Assembly (NCBI GenBank): GCA_041653935.1
Contig: JBAZEO010000004.1
Span: 1-64,000, forward strand
Reading direction: 5' to 3'
Length of the DNA: 64,000 bases
Source of the DNA: JAYEHL01 sp041653935
GTDB taxonomy: Bacteria > Chloroflexota > Dehalococcoidia > E44-bin15
Position 1 is the stretch's first letter; each line of letters starts with the position of its first letter. Below, piece by piece: positions 50,186 to 56,713 of the stretch. The notes under the pieces are model-generated. The model did not search any database. It saw only the letters and a program-made list of their open reading frames with translations, and was not told the origin of the DNA. The position numbers and the translations under genes are program-made.

Positions 50186-50397
50186 ATTTTTAGCCATCTT
50201 GAGATTAACCTCTTCCACCACGGGTACCTGACCCCTTCCATGGTCGCCATGCTGTCGGCGATCATCCTGAACAGCTCAGCCTGATCCTTCCCCTGCGTTA
50301 TCCCCGACCCGTTCCTGTACTTCAGCCGGGCGATCCACCAGCCATCCTCGAACCAGTAGGTGACGCTGATCCTCTCTTTCTTAATATTGTTGCCCAT
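50182..50397 (-). CDS. HicB-like domain protein, 71 aa
   Basis: VTYWFEDGWWIARLKYRN-SGITQGKDQAELFRMIADSM follows the HicB antitoxin pattern (beta hairpin, G-x-x-T-x-G-x-x-x-x-E, helix). No HicA toxin gene is beside it. It is translationally coupled to the RlaP-like gene. It might regulate it, or be an orphan antitoxin against a host HicA. Confidence 0.6.
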   Translation of the reverse strand: MGNNIKKERISVTYWFEDGWWIARLKYRNGSGITQGKDQAELFRMIADSMATMEGVRYPWWKRLISRWLKI

Positions 50398-50415
50398 AGT
50401 AATTTCAATTATCAG

Positions 50416-50571
50416 TTAGCCTTTCAGCCTGTTGATTATGCAAGCAATGGTGTCAGTAAGAAGTTCTCGCTCATCGTCAAGCTCGGTATCGGTGGTGAAT
50501 CTCTTCAGACCCTTGAGGTATAGGGGGTTGGTAATTCTACCCTCCTTGGGCTGACTTGCCGTCGGTATCCC
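50416..50571 (-). pseudogene. Truncated duplicate of the HExxH protein gene
   Basis: From NPLYLKG to the stop, this reading is almost identical to the C-terminus of the HExxH protein at 51,758-52,132, but the half with the zinc motif is missing. It could still be translated from the ATG at 50,571 as 51 residues. The underlying 107-bp repeat differs at only about four positions, so the duplication is recent. An upstream extension of this frame is out of frame with a zinc-ribbon gene and is judged a shadow. Confidence 0.7.
50426..50532. repeat. 107-bp direct repeat, copy 1
   Basis: Near-identical to 51,768-51,874 (about four mismatches seen by eye). Carries the 3' part of the HExxH protein gene. 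Confidence 0.85.
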
Positions 50572-50584
50572 CATCTCCTCTTCC

Positions 50585-50740
50585 TCATTTACTCCAACAG
50601 CACTTAGCGCATGAGGCAGGTGTTCTAGAGGCCATGTCGAGGTCAAAAACTGGTACACCTTTGAACTTGACTTTATTTTCACACAGGTCGTAGATGTGAT
50701 TCTTGCAGTTCGGGCACTCGTAGTGCAGGTAAAATCTCAT
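50585..50740 (-). CDS. 51-aa zinc-ribbon protein
   Basis: ATG at 50,740, 2 bp after the neighbouring stop, to TGA at 50,585-50,587. Has YECPNCKNHIYDLC and, later, SCAKCCWSK: a treble-clef-like four-cysteine site. Overlaps the shadow extension of the truncated duplicate. Confidence 0.55.
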   Translation of the reverse strand: MRFYLHYECPNCKNHIYDLCENKVKFKGVPVFDLDMASRTPASCAKCCWSK

Positions 50741-50742
50741 GC

Positions 50743-51057
50743 TTAATTGATCATTGACTTAATCTCCAGCTCCAGCCTCTCCTTTTCGGTTAGCAACAGA
50801 GGCTCAACCGTGTCGAAGAGCTTAACCAGCAGTGCCCTGTCCTGGATTCCGTACCCATAAGAGTCTCCTCGTTCGACAAAGTCTGATCCGGTGCATTCCT
50901 TGGCTACGAGCTTGAATAATTCAGGGTAGGAATCATACCTTAAGCTGCCTACTTTTTTCGTACGAGACGCTGAGATCACCATTAACTGGTTGTTGACTCT
51001 CTCCAGATTGAATTTTAGCCTCTGGAGTAGCTTTATTTTTTCTTCTAATTCTTTCAT
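50743..51057 (-). CDS. Coiled-coil small protein, 104 aa
   Basis: N-terminal leucine-rich coiled coil (KELEEKIKLLQRLKFNLERVNNQL) and a C-terminal helix (LLLTEKERLELEIKSMI). Nothing else is recognised. 1 bp after the small gene at 51,059. Confidence 0.55.
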   Translation of the reverse strand: MKELEEKIKLLQRLKFNLERVNNQLMVISASRTKKVGSLRYDSYPELFKLVAKECTGSDFVERGDSYGYGIQDRALLVKLFDTVEPLLLTEKERLELEIKSMIN

Positions 51058-51058
51058 A

Positions 51059-51205
51059 TCACTTGGTTATTTTCTCAACCTCCCGCCTAATCCTCATCAC
51101 CGTCGCTCCCCAAGCACCGACCTTATCATCGGTCTTCTCGGTCAGGCAGCAGTCCTCGAACGTGAGGCGGTTGAGGAAGTCGAGGATTTGGTTGGTCTTG
51201 TCCAT
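51059..51205 (-). CDS. 48-aa small protein
   Basis: ATG at 51,205 to TGA at 51,059-51,061. Helical (QILDFLNRLTFEDCC, GATVMRIRREVEKITK). It fills the gap exactly between neighbouring genes; no family known. Confidence 0.5.
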   Translation of the reverse strand: MDKTNQILDFLNRLTFEDCCLTEKTDDKVGAWGATVMRIRREVEKITK

Positions 51206-51210
51206 GTTGG

Positions 51211-51381
51211 TCACATTGTCGGATTACTTACTGATACTGTTATTTCGGCGCCGCAAGAAGGGCATCTGTGCGTGTAGTTTCCGTTCTTGAATGACTGATG
51301 GGATGGGAATGAGTGTTCTGGATGTCGGCATTCTTTCGGGTCTTCTACATGGAAGTAGTTATTCTGTGATTGGTCTTTCAT
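51211..51381 (-). CDS. 56-aa zinc-ribbon protein
   Basis: ATG at 51,381 to TGA at 51,211-51,213. PKECRHPEHSF and YTHRCPSCGAEITV form a CxxxxH/CxxC zinc site. Typical of the tiny CxxC proteins here. Role unknown. Confidence 0.55.
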   Translation of the reverse strand: MKDQSQNNYFHVEDPKECRHPEHSFPSHQSFKNGNYTHRCPSCGAEITVSVSNPTM

Positions 51382-51386
51382 GATAG

Positions 51387-51515
51387 TTACATCTTATCCC
51401 CTATGTTAGACAGTTCATCAGCTATGCGTGTCAGAACAGCAGTAATGGTGAGAACAAATATCAACAATAGGCCAGACGTAAAGCATCCAATTTCGACTTC
51501 TCTTTTCTCTGCCAT
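51387..51515 (-). CDS. 42-aa single-helix membrane protein
   Basis: ATG at 51,515 to TAA at 51,387-51,389. After MAEKREVEIG there is one hydrophobic helix (LLLIFVLTITAVL), then a short polar tail. Possible membrane modulator. Confidence 0.5.
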   Translation of the reverse strand: MAEKREVEIGCFTSGLLLIFVLTITAVLTRIADELSNIGDKM

Positions 51516-51518
51516 AAT

Positions 51519-51578
51519 TTACCTAATTACCGGTATTTCCCTGCTGATTTCGCTTGAGGTCTTGGTTGGTTTGGTCAT
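51519..51578 (-). CDS. Possible 19-aa micro-peptide
   Basis: ATG at 51,578 and TAA at 51,519-51,521 fit exactly between two genes (10 and 3 bp). Encodes MTKPTKTSSEISREIPVIR. Only its packing supports it. Confidence 0.25.
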   Translation of the reverse strand: MTKPTKTSSEISREIPVIR

Positions 51579-51588
51579 AGTTGTTTTA

Positions 51589-51756
51589 TTAGTCCTCGTA
51601 AAACAAGTCCCTGAACCCGCTGCCATCTGGGTTTTCAGCCGTGCCGAGAAAACCATTGTCGCAAAACAAAATCAATGCCGCCTGCCAGAACCTCATCTCG
51701 GGGTGTTCCATGAGGTAGTCGAGCAGACGTAGGGCTTTTAGTTGGTGCTTGTTCAT
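51589..51756 (-). CDS. 55-aa protein with HPxxRFWQAL-type motif
   Basis: ATG at 51,756 to TAA at 51,589-51,591. LLDYLMEHPEMRFWQAALIL resembles a motif I recall in small phage proteins ('HPELRFWQAL...'). C-terminus acidic (RDLFYED). 1 bp after the HExxH gene stop. Role unknown. Confidence 0.55.
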   Translation of the reverse strand: MNKHQLKALRLLDYLMEHPEMRFWQAALILFCDNGFLGTAENPDGSGFRDLFYED

Positions 51757-51757
51757 G

Positions 51758-52132
51758 TTATCCTTTTAGCCTGTTGATTATGCAAGCAATGGTGTCAGTA
51801 AGAAGTTCTCGCTCATCGTCAAGTTCGGTATCGGTGGTGAATCTCTTCCTACCCTTTAGGTATAGGGGGTTGGTGAGGACGTGGCACATCTCATGGAGCA
51901 TGCAGCTCATGTCCAGCTTACCTTTCTTGAAGTCTAAAACAGCTTTGTCATTGAACCTTATGACATGGTTAAGGTATGGGTATCGATTGCTGATTTCGAT
52001 GTATTGGCAAACGTCACTGTGCTCAAACTCGAAAGAATTGTTTGCCAGACCGAGTATAGGCTGCCACTTTCTTATCTCTCTGTTGGCCCATTCGAGGAAA
52101 TCGTTAGTGTCCTGTTGTGTAGGTTGTTCCAT
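51758..52132 (-). CDS. Small HExxH metallopeptidase-like protein, 124 aa
   Basis: The ATG at 52,132 is chosen; a longer frame overlaps the upstream gene. Zinc motif CMLHEMCHVL gives His80-Glu81-x-x-His84, and DDERELLTDTIACI supplies a downstream glutamate that may be the third ligand, as in minimal gluzincins and ImmA-like proteins. It lies 4 bp after the 149-aa gene. Possible targets: a host repressor or defence protein; not shown. Its C-terminus is duplicated at 50,416. Confidence 0.65.
   Translation of the reverse strand: MEQPTQQDTNDFLEWANREIRKWQPILGLANNSFEFEHSDVCQYIEISNRYPYLNHVIRFNDKAVLDFKKGKLDMSCMLHEMCHVLTNPLYLKGRKRFTTDTELDDERELLTDTIACIINRLKG
51768..51874. repeat. 107-bp direct repeat, copy 2 (parent copy)
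   Basis: Parent of the copy at 50,426-50,532; here it is the 3' part of an intact gene. Confidence 0.85.
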
Positions 52133-52136
52133 ACCC

Positions 52137-52586
52137 CTAGTTATACCTCCCACACATCTCGGCGTGCCTGATCGCAATCTCCGAGAATGCCTTGGCCTTG
52201 GCTTCAGTGGGGAAATATTGGTCGAAATATATTTGGTCAGAAGAAATAGTACATTTTTCAATCTCACCAGTATCAGTCGTCGTGTACCAAGCCTCATTAT
52301 CCTTTTTTGGCAGCCAGCGACTAGCTTCCGTCACGGCGCAAAGGTACTCGAAGTGAAGCCTTGCGTCTTCCAGTCCTTGTGAAGTATTGGGGAAGATACC
52401 TAGGCGTGCGTGGTTAGAGGTTTCTTGTTCATAGCCATTAACGCACGCAACGATACCATCAGATTTGTCTAGGTCAATCGACCAGTAACCTTCATTGTGC
52501 TTCGGCATCCACCTATCCTTGATTTCCCTGATTACCTCGACCTCATACGTCTTTCCGTCCTCTGCCTTGATTATTTTTGTGGGCAT
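52137..52586 (-). CDS. Conserved phage-type hypothetical, 149 aa
   Basis: Two copies of a 'WxPKxxExYWxI' pattern (RWMPKHNEGYWSIDLDKSDG; RWLPKKDNEAWYTTTDTGEI) and 'FPTEAKAKAFSEI' match a hypothetical family common in phages and prophages, in which each unit ends 'NxFxTxEEA'. Here two units are fused. Function unknown. Confidence 0.65.
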   Translation of the reverse strand: MPTKIIKAEDGKTYEVEVIREIKDRWMPKHNEGYWSIDLDKSDGIVACVNGYEQETSNHARLGIFPNTSQGLEDARLHFEYLCAVTEASRWLPKKDNEAWYTTTDTGEIEKCTISSDQIYFDQYFPTEAKAKAFSEIAIRHAEMCGRYN

Positions 52587-52588
52587 AA

Positions 52589-52729
52589 CTACACGTTAAA
52601 GTAAATTACCTTGCCGCACTTGACGCATATCTTATTTGGTTTGCAAACTCCTTTGTTAGAACAAAGGCATGTACTATATAACCAGCGATGCCGACAGAAC
52701 AGTCTCCTGATGTATTTGAGTAGCTTCAT
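52589..52729 (-). CDS. 46-aa Cys-rich protein
   Basis: ATG at 52,729 overlaps the previous TGA (ATGA). FCRHRWLYSTCLCS...ICVKCGKV has six cysteines in a zinc-ribbon layout starting with C-R-H-x-W, a form common in small phage proteins. Function unknown. Confidence 0.55.
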   Translation of the reverse strand: MKLLKYIRRLFCRHRWLYSTCLCSNKGVCKPNKICVKCGKVIYFNV

Positions 52730-52899
52730 ATGCAGACAATTGGCGACATTTTCTTAATGCAGTCAACGCAGACGTACCTGCCACCTTCCAGAGCCCTGAT
52801 GTTGGAGTCTGTCATGTATGCCGTAAAAACTAACCCTTTACAGACAGGACAGTGGACTTGGACTTCGTGCTTTTCCTCAATGGTTTTGTTTCTGGTCAT
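52726..52899 (-). CDS. 57-aa zinc-ribbon protein
   Basis: ATG at 52,899 overlaps the upstream stop (ATGA) and its TGA overlaps the next ATG. VHCPVCKGLVF and YVCVDCIKK are two CxxC knuckles. Strict coupling on both sides argues it is real. Confidence 0.6.
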   Translation of the reverse strand: MTRNKTIEEKHEVQVHCPVCKGLVFTAYMTDSNIRALEGGRYVCVDCIKKMSPIVCI

Positions 52900-53219
52900 A
52901 TCTCATTCTCTGTCAGGCCGCTTTGGGCTAGTTTAGAGCCTTGAATATCAATAATATTTCTCGCCCTTTCGATGCCTCCGTTCCATTGTTCATTGCCATC
53001 GATACGTTTACCCATGATGATAGATTTTGTTTTCTCCAGCCACTTCTTTTCTTCATTTTTTGCCTTCCGCCACGTCCTCTCCCGTTCCTCGGCTAGGGCT
53101 TGGGCAATCACTTTTGCCAGTTCGGAACAGCACTTGCAGTTATCAAACTTAACGTCGCAGTAAGAGTGCTTCTTGGCGATGTCTTCTGCCCTCTCGATGT
53201 CCTGTTGTGTCGGTGTCAT
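52896..53219 (-). CDS. Helical Cys-containing small protein, 107 aa
   Basis: Begins MTPTQQDIERAEDIAKKHSY with a CDVKFDNCKCCSEL cluster, then a Glu/Arg-rich helix (EERERTWRKAKNEEKKWLEK). The start TPTQQDxERA resembles that of the HExxH protein (PTQQDTND). No family. Ends with an ATGA overlap. Confidence 0.55.
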   Translation of the reverse strand: MTPTQQDIERAEDIAKKHSYCDVKFDNCKCCSELAKVIAQALAEERERTWRKAKNEEKKWLEKTKSIIMGKRIDGNEQWNGGIERARNIIDIQGSKLAQSGLTENEI

Positions 53220-53222
53220 AGG

Positions 53223-53501
53223 TCACTTGCGGTCACGTATTAGCTGTACGGCGGCGGTAGCGTCATTGAGCATTGAGTCGTATACGTTCGTGCAGTTTGT
53301 CTTGTACGCGTTTTCCACCGCCCTCTCCACCGCCTCAGCCCCGCGAAGCTCAGCGTCGTTGACTGCCTTGGAGACCAGTTCCTTCACCGAATCCAAGTCA
53401 ACATGTATTGCGTTGTCGTTGATTTCATTGTCCCTGACCATCGAACGGAACGGCTTGAGGCTGTCGATTTCAGCCATTACGTCGTTTAGCGTATTAGGCA
53501 T
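53223..53501 (-). CDS. Helical small protein, 92 aa
   Basis: Acidic, probably fully helical (LNDVMAEIDSLKPFRSMVR; SVKELVSKAVNDAELRGAEAVERAVENAY). No motif recognised. Confidence 0.5.
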   Translation of the reverse strand: MPNTLNDVMAEIDSLKPFRSMVRDNEINDNAIHVDLDSVKELVSKAVNDAELRGAEAVERAVENAYKTNCTNVYDSMLNDATAAVQLIRDRK

Positions 53502-53502
53502 A

Positions 53503-53649
53503 TTATTTACCAGTCAAGTAGAATGTCATCCTTTCCACGAATGACCCAAAGTTAGTGAGAATTATCCACAATCCGACAACCGCGATTATTGACGTGAGGC
53601 AGCCGAAGCATGAGCAGGAAACGTTGCCGTTGTTATCGATGTCTTGCAT
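53503..53649 (-). CDS. 48-aa Cys-motif membrane protein
   Basis: ATG at 53,649 to TAA at 53,503-53,505. NVSCSCFGCLTSIIAVVGLWIIL: a CxCxxC cluster at the membrane edge followed by one hydrophobic helix. Such short cysteine-helix proteins are common in phage accessory regions. Confidence 0.5.
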   Translation of the reverse strand: MQDIDNNGNVSCSCFGCLTSIIAVVGLWIILTNFGSFVERMTFYLTGK

Positions 53650-53653
53650 ATAA

Positions 53654-53845
53654 CTATCTCTCGCAGACCGTCACGCTGATGTCCTTGGGGTCGAACACGC
53701 CGATTATCTCGAATGGTGACGAGCACCCAAGGGCGACCGCATGGACGTATGCCTTACCGAAGGTGTCGAACTCAATACGCTTGTTGTCTTTGTCGGTAGC
53801 GAAGTAGTACTGATGGATTGGGACGAACAGGATTGCGTATTTCAT
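53654..53845 (-). CDS. Small protein, 63 aa
   Basis: Starts with a hydrophobic strand (KYAILFVPIHQYYFA) and contains no Cys cluster. Nothing recognised. Between two membrane-protein genes. Confidence 0.5.
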   Translation of the reverse strand: MKYAILFVPIHQYYFATDKDNKRIEFDTFGKAYVHAVALGCSSPFEIIGVFDPKDISVTVCER

Positions 53846-53848
53846 ATC

Positions 53849-54124
53849 TTACTTGTTCAACCCCAGCATGTAGTCGCACGCCTCGGGTGTGGTGAGTATC
53901 GTGTCGATGCTGTTTGTCTTTGGGCAGTCAACGAATCCTTGCGAGCGAAGGGAGTCATTGTATCTTTCAAAATCTAAATATAATCTTATGAGTCCATTAA
54001 CGGAAACTCCGATTAGGAGAAGCGCCGCAAAGATGAACGGACTTGGGTCGTTACTGCCTTTTGATTCCTTCCATGCCCCGTAGAACACGAGTGCTACGGC
54101 TAGGATTACGAGTAGGTATGTCAT
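53849..54124 (-). CDS. Two-helix membrane protein, 91 aa
   Basis: Hydrophobic helices at about residues 2-18 (TYLLVILAVALVFYGAW) and 30-48 (FIFAALLLIGVSVNGLIRL), then a polar tail with two cysteines. Possible inner-membrane modifier. Its start overlaps the next gene's stop. Confidence 0.55.
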   Translation of the reverse strand: MTYLLVILAVALVFYGAWKESKGSNDPSPFIFAALLLIGVSVNGLIRLYLDFERYNDSLRSQGFVDCPKTNSIDTILTTPEACDYMLGLNK

Positions 54125-54270
54125 ATTTCCTTGGTTAAGTCATGAACCGCCATTCCGTAAACGAAGGCAATAGCTAAGTCCCATCCATCTATCCTGTAGC
54201 GCCTCAAGATGCCATAGGCAACGAACAGCAGGACCATGTAGGAACAGACGTAAAATCTTTTCTTTGTCAT
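54121..54270 (-). CDS. Small membrane protein, 49 aa
   Basis: ATG at 54,270 (MTKKRFYVCSYMVLLF) chosen over an upstream frame that crosses a neighbouring gene. One strong and one weak hydrophobic helix. ATGA overlap with the next gene. Confidence 0.5.
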   Translation of the reverse strand: MTKKRFYVCSYMVLLFVAYGILRRYRIDGWDLAIAFVYGMAVHDLTKEI

Positions 54271-54284
54271 ATCTTTATTTACAT

Positions 54285-54476
54285 CTAAAGGAATCGGTAA
54301 AACACGTATGTGTCGAAGATGATTGGGCTTTTCGGACATACGATTGCGCCTTCCTCTAGCGGTGAAGTCCAGCAGTCGCTTGGTCTGGTGAACCTAACAG
54401 TTTTGCCGGCTAGGAACCCAAAGCTGAGTATCGACAACGCCATAACGACACCGAACGCAAGTTTCTTTATTTCCAT
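54285..54476 (-). CDS. Small membrane/secreted protein, 63 aa
   Basis: N-terminal MEIKKLAFGVVMALSILSFGFLAG reads as an uncleaved signal anchor or signal peptide. The remainder has two cysteines (SDCWTSPLEEGAIVCPK) that could form a disulfide outside the cytoplasm. Confidence 0.55.
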   Translation of the reverse strand: MEIKKLAFGVVMALSILSFGFLAGKTVRFTRPSDCWTSPLEEGAIVCPKSPIIFDTYVFYRFL

Positions 54477-54499
54477 ATCTCCTTGGTTAATTTAGCGGA

Positions 54500-54748
54500 T
54501 TATTTACTTTTCCAGTCTGGGAAATACTTATCGAGCATTTGGATGCAGTCTTCTTCAGCTTCTTTCTTCGTCCTACCCCTACCACCAGCTTGGGCTACAG
54601 TTGTCTTATCTTCCGTATAAATATAGTTGACGAACCAAAATGATTTTTCTATCAAATGCCCACACTCACTGCATCTTTCTGCTTCTTCTCTATTCCACGT
54701 CTTGACGCATTTTTTGCCGCCAAGGACTAGGTTTTTTGGTAGTGTCAT
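54500..54748 (-). CDS. Small zinc-ribbon protein, 82 aa
   Basis: CVKTWNREEAERCSECGHLIEK has a CxxC knuckle plus an earlier cysteine; later ASP/Glu-rich helix KKEAEEDCIQMLDKYFPDW. A Gly/Arg loop (AQAGGRGRTKK) lies between. No family. Its leader contains inverted repeats at 54,780-54,856. Confidence 0.55.
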   Translation of the reverse strand: MTLPKNLVLGGKKCVKTWNREEAERCSECGHLIEKSFWFVNYIYTEDKTTVAQAGGRGRTKKEAEEDCIQMLDKYFPDWKSK

Positions 54749-54779
54749 ATTCTTTGGAATTGGTTATTTTCCCTCTCCT

Positions 54780-54856
54780 GCTCGGGAATGAAGCATTTAC
54801 CAACACGTGCTCCATTTGCTCCCGAGCATGAGACGGGAGGCGAGTTGATGCTCGCC
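54780..54856 (-). promoter_or_regulatory. Two inverted repeats in leader of zinc-ribbon gene
   Basis: GCTCGGGA (54,780-54,787) and TCCCGAGC (54,820-54,827) are perfect 8-bp arms; right beside them GGCGAG-6 bases-CTCGCC (54,839-54,856) forms a second hairpin. They fall in a ~180-bp stretch without ORF upstream of the gene at 54,748. Confidence 0.45.
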
Positions 54857-54927
54857 AGCTGCATTGTCTATTTGAACGCAAGCCACATTAACACAGCAAA
54901 ATAGATTGCAGCTGCCGTGTCTTTACC

Positions 54928-55014
54928 TCAGATCAGTGGTTTTGACAGAAATACTACGATTGCGATCATTACCATCAATTTCAGTAAGCAGATTATCAAT
55001 TCTTGAGTTTCCAT
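54928..55014 (-). CDS. 28-aa hydrophobic peptide
   Basis: ATG at 55,014 to TGA at 54,928-54,930. ELIICLLKLMVMIAIVVFL is a single membrane helix. Lone small membrane peptide in the otherwise ORF-poor 54,749-55,170 stretch. Confidence 0.35.
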   Translation of the reverse strand: METQELIICLLKLMVMIAIVVFLSKPLI

Positions 55015-55041
55015 GATGTTGATGTTATTTTAATCCGTCTT

Positions 55042-55134
55042 TCATTCGCTCCCGTCCTCGTCATACCCAGGTGCGTACTCATTCGGACCTAGGTCGTCGT
55101 TGACCGGCGATTGTTCCTCTGTTTCTTCTGGCAT
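55042..55134 (-). CDS. 30-aa acidic peptide
   Basis: ATG at 55,134 to TGA at 55,042-55,044 encodes MPEETEEQSPVNDDLGPNEY and a further acidic tail. Starts like the possible peptide at 55,800 (MSDETDEQTQ). Weak support. Confidence 0.3.
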   Translation of the reverse strand: MPEETEEQSPVNDDLGPNEYAPGYDEDGSE

Positions 55135-55170
55135 GCGCTTGAAGTTAGGTTATAAATGAGCCTAAGAATT

Positions 55171-55677
55171 TCATAATTTAATTTCTACTGTGACGATAGT
55201 ATCGTTCCTACTTCCGCCATGCGGGACAAGCAGTATCTTGGTCATCTCGAAGCCCCTGTTCTTTCCGAGTCCCATGCTGTTCCAGCCGAAGCAGATGACC
55301 TTGCCTCCATTCTTGGTAATGCGGTTAATCTCGTCCTTGATTGCCGACCAGTAGCCCATGTTCGCCACGTTGATTTCCAGCTTCTCCTTTCCGTAGGACT
55401 TGTAGCACTCGGCGGCTTGGCTGATTGAATACGGCGGGTCGAACAGAACGCCATCAAAGGACTCGCTGGGCTGGACTTTCAGAAACTCCAAGGCGTCCAT
55501 GTGGTGCGTGGTGTCACGCTCGGGATTAAGGTCGTTGGTGATGGTCGCTGGTGACAGCCAGCCGGCAAATGGGTCGCACCAAAGGCCGTCCGTGACTTCC
55601 TCTTTCAGCAAGGCCGCAATCGGGATTATGCTGAACGTTTTTGAATTTGGCATCGCCCATTTTCGTTCTATTCTCAT
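55171..55677 (-). CDS. Adenine-specific DNA methyltransferase (DPPY type)
   Basis: A 168-residue methyltransferase: SAM-binding CDPFAGW (residues 34-40) as motif I and FDPPYS with Asp80-Pro-Pro-Tyr as catalytic motif IV. Then VICFGWNS and a short C-terminal strand. It lacks a large target-recognition domain, as is usual for small phage MTases. No restriction enzyme is near, so protection of phage DNA from host restriction is likely. A repeated hairpin (55,687-55,720) lies directly upstream of its start. Confidence 0.8.
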   Translation of the reverse strand: MRIERKWAMPNSKTFSIIPIAALLKEEVTDGLWCDPFAGWLSPATITNDLNPERDTTHHMDALEFLKVQPSESFDGVLFDPPYSISQAAECYKSYGKEKLEINVANMGYWSAIKDEINRITKNGGKVICFGWNSMGLGKNRGFEMTKILLVPHGGSRNDTIVTVEIKL

Positions 55678-55686
55678 AAATATTAT

Positions 55687-55720
55687 GTAAATGTGGGGGC
55701 AGGGCTAGACCGTACCCCCA
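55687..55720 (-). promoter_or_regulatory. Repeated leader hairpin, copy 1
   Basis: GTAAATG-TGGGGG...CCCCCA, 34 bp identical to 56,163-56,196. In both cases it lies 10-12 bp upstream of a minus-strand start codon and is preceded by a TAGCTCTTT(C)TT-like tract. A shared regulatory hairpin is the simplest reading. Confidence 0.6.
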
Positions 55721-55800
55721 GAAGAAAGAGCTACCCGAGAAAGACGTACCTGACGCTCATGCCGCTCCACCTGCGTCTGCTCATCGGTTTCGTCTGACAT
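55705..55800 (-). CDS. Possible 31-aa peptide ending in the leader hairpin
   Basis: ATG at 55,800 to TAG at 55,705-55,707 inside the repeated hairpin. MSDETDEQTQVERHERQVRL, very charged. If real, its translation would unfold the hairpin, as a leader peptide would. Confidence 0.25.
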   Translation of the reverse strand: MSDETDEQTQVERHERQVRLSRVALSSGGTV

Positions 55801-55804
55801 GAGA

Positions 55805-56152
55805 TTATCGTTTAGACTCGGTGAGTGAGTCTAGGGCTTCAACAACCAAATCGTAAGCGTCAGTATCCTTTAGCGACTCCCCGCAATCACATACACTAGC
55901 CTTAAGGTCTAACTCTATTCTTTTTAGCTGTTCCAAATACTTGTCCATCTGCCTGTCAAGCTCGGACTGGATGAAGGTCTTGACCACGACCTCATCGTTA
56001 ACTACATCATGAGAGCAAGTGTGGTAGCACCCTGAACCTCCGCAACCGTTTTCTCCACCTCCGCAACATCCATCTTTATCACATTGGATTAGCTCTTTGT
56101 CGAACCTATCCTGCCATGTTTCCTTGGGTTGTAGGTCGTTTATATTGGTCAT
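55805..56152 (-). CDS. Cys/Gly-rich small protein, 115 aa
   Basis: Has CDKDGCCGGGENGCGGSGCYHTC, seven or eight cysteines and a histidine in a Gly-rich stretch, and later VCDCGESL. The rest is helical. Metal binding is likely. It follows the second repeated hairpin and a multi-stem leader (56,163-56,265). Function unknown. Confidence 0.55.
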   Translation of the reverse strand: MTNINDLQPKETWQDRFDKELIQCDKDGCCGGGENGCGGSGCYHTCSHDVVNDEVVVKTFIQSELDRQMDKYLEQLKRIELDLKASVCDCGESLKDTDAYDLVVEALDSLTESKR

Positions 56153-56162
56153 ATTAGTTTAG

Positions 56163-56265
56163 GTAAATGTGGGGGCAGGGCTAGACCGTACCCCCAAGAA
56201 AAGAGCTATCCGCTATGGGTGACTAACCCACCGCACGCCACCGACGTAAATCGGCGGTAGCGAGG
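56163..56265 (-). promoter_or_regulatory. Multi-stem structured leader including repeated hairpin copy 2
   Basis: In minus orientation there are three successive helices before the ATG at 56,152: CGCTACCGCCGA/TCGGTGGCG (with bulges), TGGGT-TAGTC-ACCCA, and GGGGG...CCCCC of the repeated 34-bp hairpin (56,163-56,196). No ORF in this 111-bp gap. Resembles a riboswitch-like or protein-binding leader. Confidence 0.5.
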
Positions 56266-56267
56266 GG

Positions 56268-56708
56268 CTAGCTGAGTAGCTTCCTAATCCCGTCTGCCGC
56301 AGTCCGCATGTCAGTTACATTGGCGGTTAGTGCGTCACGCTTCTTGGTGTCCGAAGCGATGAGCCTGTCGAGGCGTGCCAGTTCAGCGGTCATGTCCTTG
56401 GTTAGCTTTGGCGAGAGGACTGACTTTTTCTTGGGCTGATTTGGTGTCGGGTATGGTGCAAGGTCTGACCATCCCACCCACTGTTCTTCGCCTGTATCAG
56501 TGGACCTAAATCGTGGACAAGATGAGCCATCGTCGTTACATAGCTTCAACGCCTCGCCTAAAGCAAACTCATGATTACTTTTATTTCCGACGACCACATA
56601 CACCTTTCCTGATATCTCCTCTGGCTCGCCGAGTTCCTTACGTGTCTTGTCTTCTGGAAACGGCGTCAGCTTGCTGATTTGTTCCGACGTGAGTTTTGGG
56701 TATTGCAT
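56268..56708 (-). CDS. Paralogue A of VxVVxxxxNxxxxLGEALKL family, 146 aa
   Basis: KVYVVVGNKSNHEFALGEALKLCNDDGS...PRF...W-SDLAPYP, then a helical coiled-coil end (AELARLDRLIASDTKKRDAL). The same order of segments appears in the neighbour at 56,714-57,121, so the two are tandem paralogues. Function unknown; the N-terminal part is a small beta domain. Confidence 0.6.
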   Translation of the reverse strand: MQYPKLTSEQISKLTPFPEDKTRKELGEPEEISGKVYVVVGNKSNHEFALGEALKLCNDDGSSCPRFRSTDTGEEQWVGWSDLAPYPTPNQPKKKSVLSPKLTKDMTAELARLDRLIASDTKKRDALTANVTDMRTAADGIRKLLS

Positions 56709-56713
56709 GATGG

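Noticed and set aside
50572..50682. N-terminal extension of the truncated duplicate
   Set aside because: It is out of frame over a compact zinc-ribbon gene that abuts its neighbour by 2 bp.
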